A stretch of DNA of 64,000 nucleotides from an uncultured Candidatus Saccharibacteria bacterium (GTDB lineage Bacteria > Patescibacteriota > Saccharimonadia > Saccharimonadales > Saccharimonadaceae): assembly GCA_947166295.1 (NCBI GenBank), contig CAMVDR010000003.1, positions 17,375-81,374 on the forward strand. Direction: 5' to 3'. The position numbers were made by a program, and so were the translations under genes. Positions 61,905 to 64,000 of the stretch are shown here, in pieces. Each line of letters starts with the position of its first letter. Position 1 is the first letter of the stretch. The notes beneath the pieces are model-generated. The model had not been told where the DNA came from and did no database searches. It saw only the letters and a list, made by a program, of their open reading frames with translations.

Positions 61905-63072
61905 AATTCTCAGTCAAAAACCCCGTACGGGTGTAGAATTTTGGACTGATTTCAAATATTATAAAAACGTCACCAAACTCACCACCGAAATCGGTGTTTC
62001 TTGGGGCGAAGAAAACAAATCTGAACACCGTGGCAAGGGCCCATACATTCGCGTGCGTCGCATCCCGGCAGGGAAATTCCATCGTTATTCGGGTTGGTCT
62101 TTTAAAGATTATTTCGTACATCTAGATATCACGCTAAAAGATTTAATCTTTGGCAACATTGTTGGCTTCTTCGGTTTTGTTTTTGGTATTTTTACTGCAT
62201 TTTTCCGGCTCATCAAAAAATCTTCCCGTCCTGACATTATTTTTCTCAAAGGCGGCTATGTTTGCTTGCCGGTTGGCCTGATTGCACGCCTTTTCCGTAT
62301 CCCTTACATTATCCACGAATCCGATGTAGTAGCAGGCCTAGCTAATCGCTTACTTATGCGGAAAGCTAAAAAAGTCGCTTTTGGTATGCTGCTCACCGAA
62401 GATATTTTAGAAAAACACCCTAACTACGTTTGGACTGGTATACCAGTTGGTTCAGAATTCAAGCCGGTCAGTCCCGCCAAGCAACTTTCGCTCAAAAAAG
62501 CCTTTTCTTTCAATGCCGAAAAACCTTTAGTGGTAATTACTGGCGGCTCCCAAGGTTCAGAAAACCTCAATGAGGCCACTCGCCAAATCTTACCAGAATT
62601 ATTAAAATTTACTTCTGTGGGCTTGGTCGCTGGCCGTAAACATTACGAAAACATGGTAGATCTCAAAAAATACGAAAACTGGGAAAAGGCTAGCCTAGAA
62701 TCCAATTTTCGTATGTGGGAATTCAATACCACCATGAATGAACTAATGGGCGCTGCCGATGTAGTGGTTTCCCGGGCCGGCGCTACCACCATCGCCGAGA
62801 TGGCTTCCCTTAAAAAAGCTACTATTTTAGTACCATTCGAACGTTTGCCCGGCGGTCACCAGGTAAAAAATGCCGAGAGATTAGAACAGGCTAAAGCCGC
62901 CCTAGTCATCAAAGATGCCGACATGATGGCTGACCCTAATAAATTATTGGAAGAAATCCGTCACCTAGTTAAATCTCCACGTCTCCGCGCCGATATGGCC
63001 GATTGCCTCGCCAAAGAAGCTCGTTCTGACGCAGCCAAGCGCCTAGCCGAAATAATTTTGGAAGAAGCGTAA
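61837..63072 (+). CDS. murG: MurG GlcNAc transferase
   Basis: 411 residues. VGGGSGGHITPAVAV (N-terminal G loop), FLKGGYVCLPVGLIARLF, IHESDVVAGLANRLL, ITGGSQGSENLNEA, VVSRAGATTIAEMASL and PFERLPGGHQVKNAE. About 50 residues longer than E. coli MurG owing to a loop at residues 50-125. Makes lipid II. Its start overlaps ftsW by 68 nt, with AGAGAGGT upstream. Confidence 0.95.
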   Translation: MKILVVGGGSGGHITPAVAVVREILSQKPRTGVEFWTDFKYYKNVTKLTTEIGVSWGEENKSEHRGKGPYIRVRRIPAGKFHRYSGWSFKDYFVHLDITLKDLIFGNIVGFFGFVFGIFTAFFRLIKKSSRPDIIFLKGGYVCLPVGLIARLFRIPYIIHESDVVAGLANRLLMRKAKKVAFGMLLTEDILEKHPNYVWTGIPVGSEFKPVSPAKQLSLKKAFSFNAEKPLVVITGGSQGSENLNEATRQILPELLKFTSVGLVAGRKHYENMVDLKKYENWEKASLESNFRMWEFNTTMNELMGAADVVVSRAGATTIAEMASLKKATILVPFERLPGGHQVKNAERLEQAKAALVIKDADMMADPNKLLEEIRHLVKSPRLRADMADCLAKEARSDAAKRLAEIILEEA

Positions 63073-63082
63073 AGGAGGGTAG

Positions 63083-63787
63083 GTGGGCAAGCGAATTTTT
63101 ACTAGAAAAAAGGGGGTCCGGAGGCTGGCAAGCCGAGGAGTAGCGTCGCCCGCCCGTGGCGACGGGCCGGACGGACGCGCCCCGTTTTCTAGTGAAAATG
63201 AGCTTGTATTGGCTAGGCGTAGTGCTAACCGCCACTCTACTTTGCGTGCTGGCCGCACCATTGGTGAGCAAAGGGAAAAACTAGAAACCGCCAACGAACG
63301 CGAACTTGCCCGCCAGAAAGACAAACGCAAGAATCATCTACGCGTCTTTTTCGTGAGCTTTGGTTTTATTATTTTAGTGGCTATTCTAGCGGTAGTATAT
63401 TTTGCTTTTATCCGGGGTAGGGAAGAGCGGCCCGTAGTAGAAGAGCCAGAGCCCACCTATCAGCCTACTATTGAAGTAGTAGACGAAGACGCTGCCGCCA
63501 CTAGTGGCAAAATCACTAGTCGCATGAAAGATTATATCGGCCAGACCGAAGTAGATTTTCGTGCACTTGGTTATCAACCAACCAGGGCAGTATTACCGGC
63601 CGGCGCCGTCCGTGAAATAGATTTCTACCTCGATGGTTACAGTGGTTACATAAAAATGTTTATAGATCGCCCCACCGCTGTATCAGTAGAAGATGCCGAC
63701 CGCATGCTCCGCTATCTATCGGGCCAGGGAATTACTGAATTCCAGTATATAGACGTCCGCCTCCCCCACAAAGCCTATTGGAAATAA
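63083..63787 (+). CDS. FtsQ/DivIB-like division protein with in-frame palindromic insert
   Basis: 234 residues, GTG start with AAAGGAGG 8 nt upstream. Residues 5-38 come from a palindromic element and are R/G/P-rich. A second basic segment follows, then one membrane helix (about 90-110 VFFVSFGFIILVAILAVVYFAF), an acidic proline-rich linker, and an about 90-residue extracellular domain (TSRMKDYIGQTEVDFRALGYQP onward). Position after murG and the topology suggest FtsQ, but the POTRA domain is not clearly recognisable. Confidence 0.6.
   Translation: MGKRIFTRKKGVRRLASRGVASPARGDGPDGRAPFSSENELVLARRSANRHSTLRAGRTIGEQREKLETANERELARQKDKRKNHLRVFFVSFGFIILVAILAVVYFAFIRGREERPVVEEPEPTYQPTIEVVDEDAAATSGKITSRMKDYIGQTEVDFRALGYQPTRAVLPAGAVREIDFYLDGYSGYIKMFIDRPTAVSVEDADRMLRYLSGQGITEFQYIDVRLPHKAYWK
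63096..63198. repeat. Palindromic element in the ftsQ-like coding start
   Basis: Ends TTTTTACTAGAAAA (63096-63109) and TTTTCTAGTGAAAA (63185-63198) are inverted repeats. Inside: GGCT/AGCC hairpin, GGAGT, CCCGTGGCGACGGGC, GGACGCG. Same layout as the miaA element. The reading frame stays open through it. Confidence 0.6.
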
Positions 63788-63818
63788 CCAATTTTCACAC
63801 AAAGCAAAATAATTGTGC

Positions 63819-64000
63819 TATACTAAAAATGCAATAACAAGTTATTTAGTAGAAACCTAGCGCGCTTTTATTATTTGTCGCACAAAATACAAACGGCGCC
63901 GTAAGGACCAAGTTTTGTGCGAGCGTATGCTGGTATAAATAACTTGTTATTGCACCCCTTGCGGTGCCATTTTTGTTAATCCCCATTAATATAGTGGCAC
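63819..64000 (+). promoter_or_regulatory. Structured leader RNA 3, cut by the window end
   Basis: TATACT (63819-63824), then closing stem 63831-63848 with 63936-63953 (18 perfect pairs), inner stem GTCGCACAAAA (63877-63887) with TTTTGTGCGA (63913-63922), apical AACGGCGCCGTAAGG (63892-63906). Terminator GCACC/GGTGC (63952-63967) plus ATTTTTG; antiterminator arm TGGCAC at the last bases. A surface-protein gene is expected just beyond 64000. Confidence 0.7.

Overview
The window is from a Saccharibacteria (TM7, Patescibacteria/CPR) genome. The evidence is a 16S rRNA with the TM7-type sequence around 530 (CGGTCATACG instead of CGGTAATACG) and CATAAAGG near 910, compact genes packed end to end, small ribosome and cell-wall gene sets, FISUMP-type surface proteins, and a TraD/VirB4-like ATPase of the kind common in this phylum. 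The stop codons seen fit the standard bacterial code. GC content looks moderate (low 40s by eye).

Layout. 1-5588: the end of a formate/nitrite-type channel, a glutamate-racemase-like protein, thrS (no TGS domain), miaA, a winged-helix protein, an MBL-like remnant and an M50 protease. 5862-8744: a Nudix-RNase H fusion, RNase P RNA, and the infC-rpmI-rplT-rpmB operon in reverse, with infC starting at a non-AUG codon. 8817-11860: comM, a small RNA, tmRNA and a tiny ORF followed by structured RNA. 11860-22090: a T4SS-like ATPase, iscU- and iscS-like genes, gyrB and gyrA. 22160-25820: a surface-protein cassette and a sortase-type surface protein. 25945-27483: a 16S rRNA gene standing alone. 27786-33300: small accessory genes, tRNA-Ile and tRNA-Ala, and a small RNA. 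33292-41835: a metallopeptidase, a ROK kinase, rpsA, a very large coiled-coil protein and an acyl-CoA synthetase-like enzyme. 42051-47115: tRNA-Asn, infB, fmt and def. 47173-49500: a second surface-protein cassette. 49534-55692: priA, recJ, a CYTH protein and an unknown protein. 56334-63787: the division and cell-wall cluster rsmH-ftsL-ftsI-mraY-ftsW-murG-ftsQ-like. 63819-64000: the start of a third surface-protein cassette.

The most striking signal is a repeated surface-protein cassette. Each unit has a long structured leader RNA with an apical AAYGGCRCCGTRAGG motif, then a GCACC/GGTGC terminator hairpin that competes with a GGTGCCA/TGGCACC pairing, then a membrane-anchored FISUMP protein, then an independently promoted RNA of about 250 nt with its own terminator. 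Two cassettes are complete, a third leader is cut by the window end, and a third copy of the downstream RNA stands alone at 53.5-53.8 kb. Primary sequence differs between copies while pairing is kept, which suggests an undescribed attenuator or riboswitch and an undescribed RNA family.

Other structure not explained by genes: four 79-81 nt palindromic elements next to stop codons; two related palindromes translated in frame at the start of MiaA and the FtsQ-like protein; a 118-nt three-hairpin element present twice; three tiny basic ORFs with strong ribosome binding sites; widespread leaderless starts (a -10 box 6-10 nt before ATG); and a tRNA-Ala with a compensated 19-56 tertiary pair.
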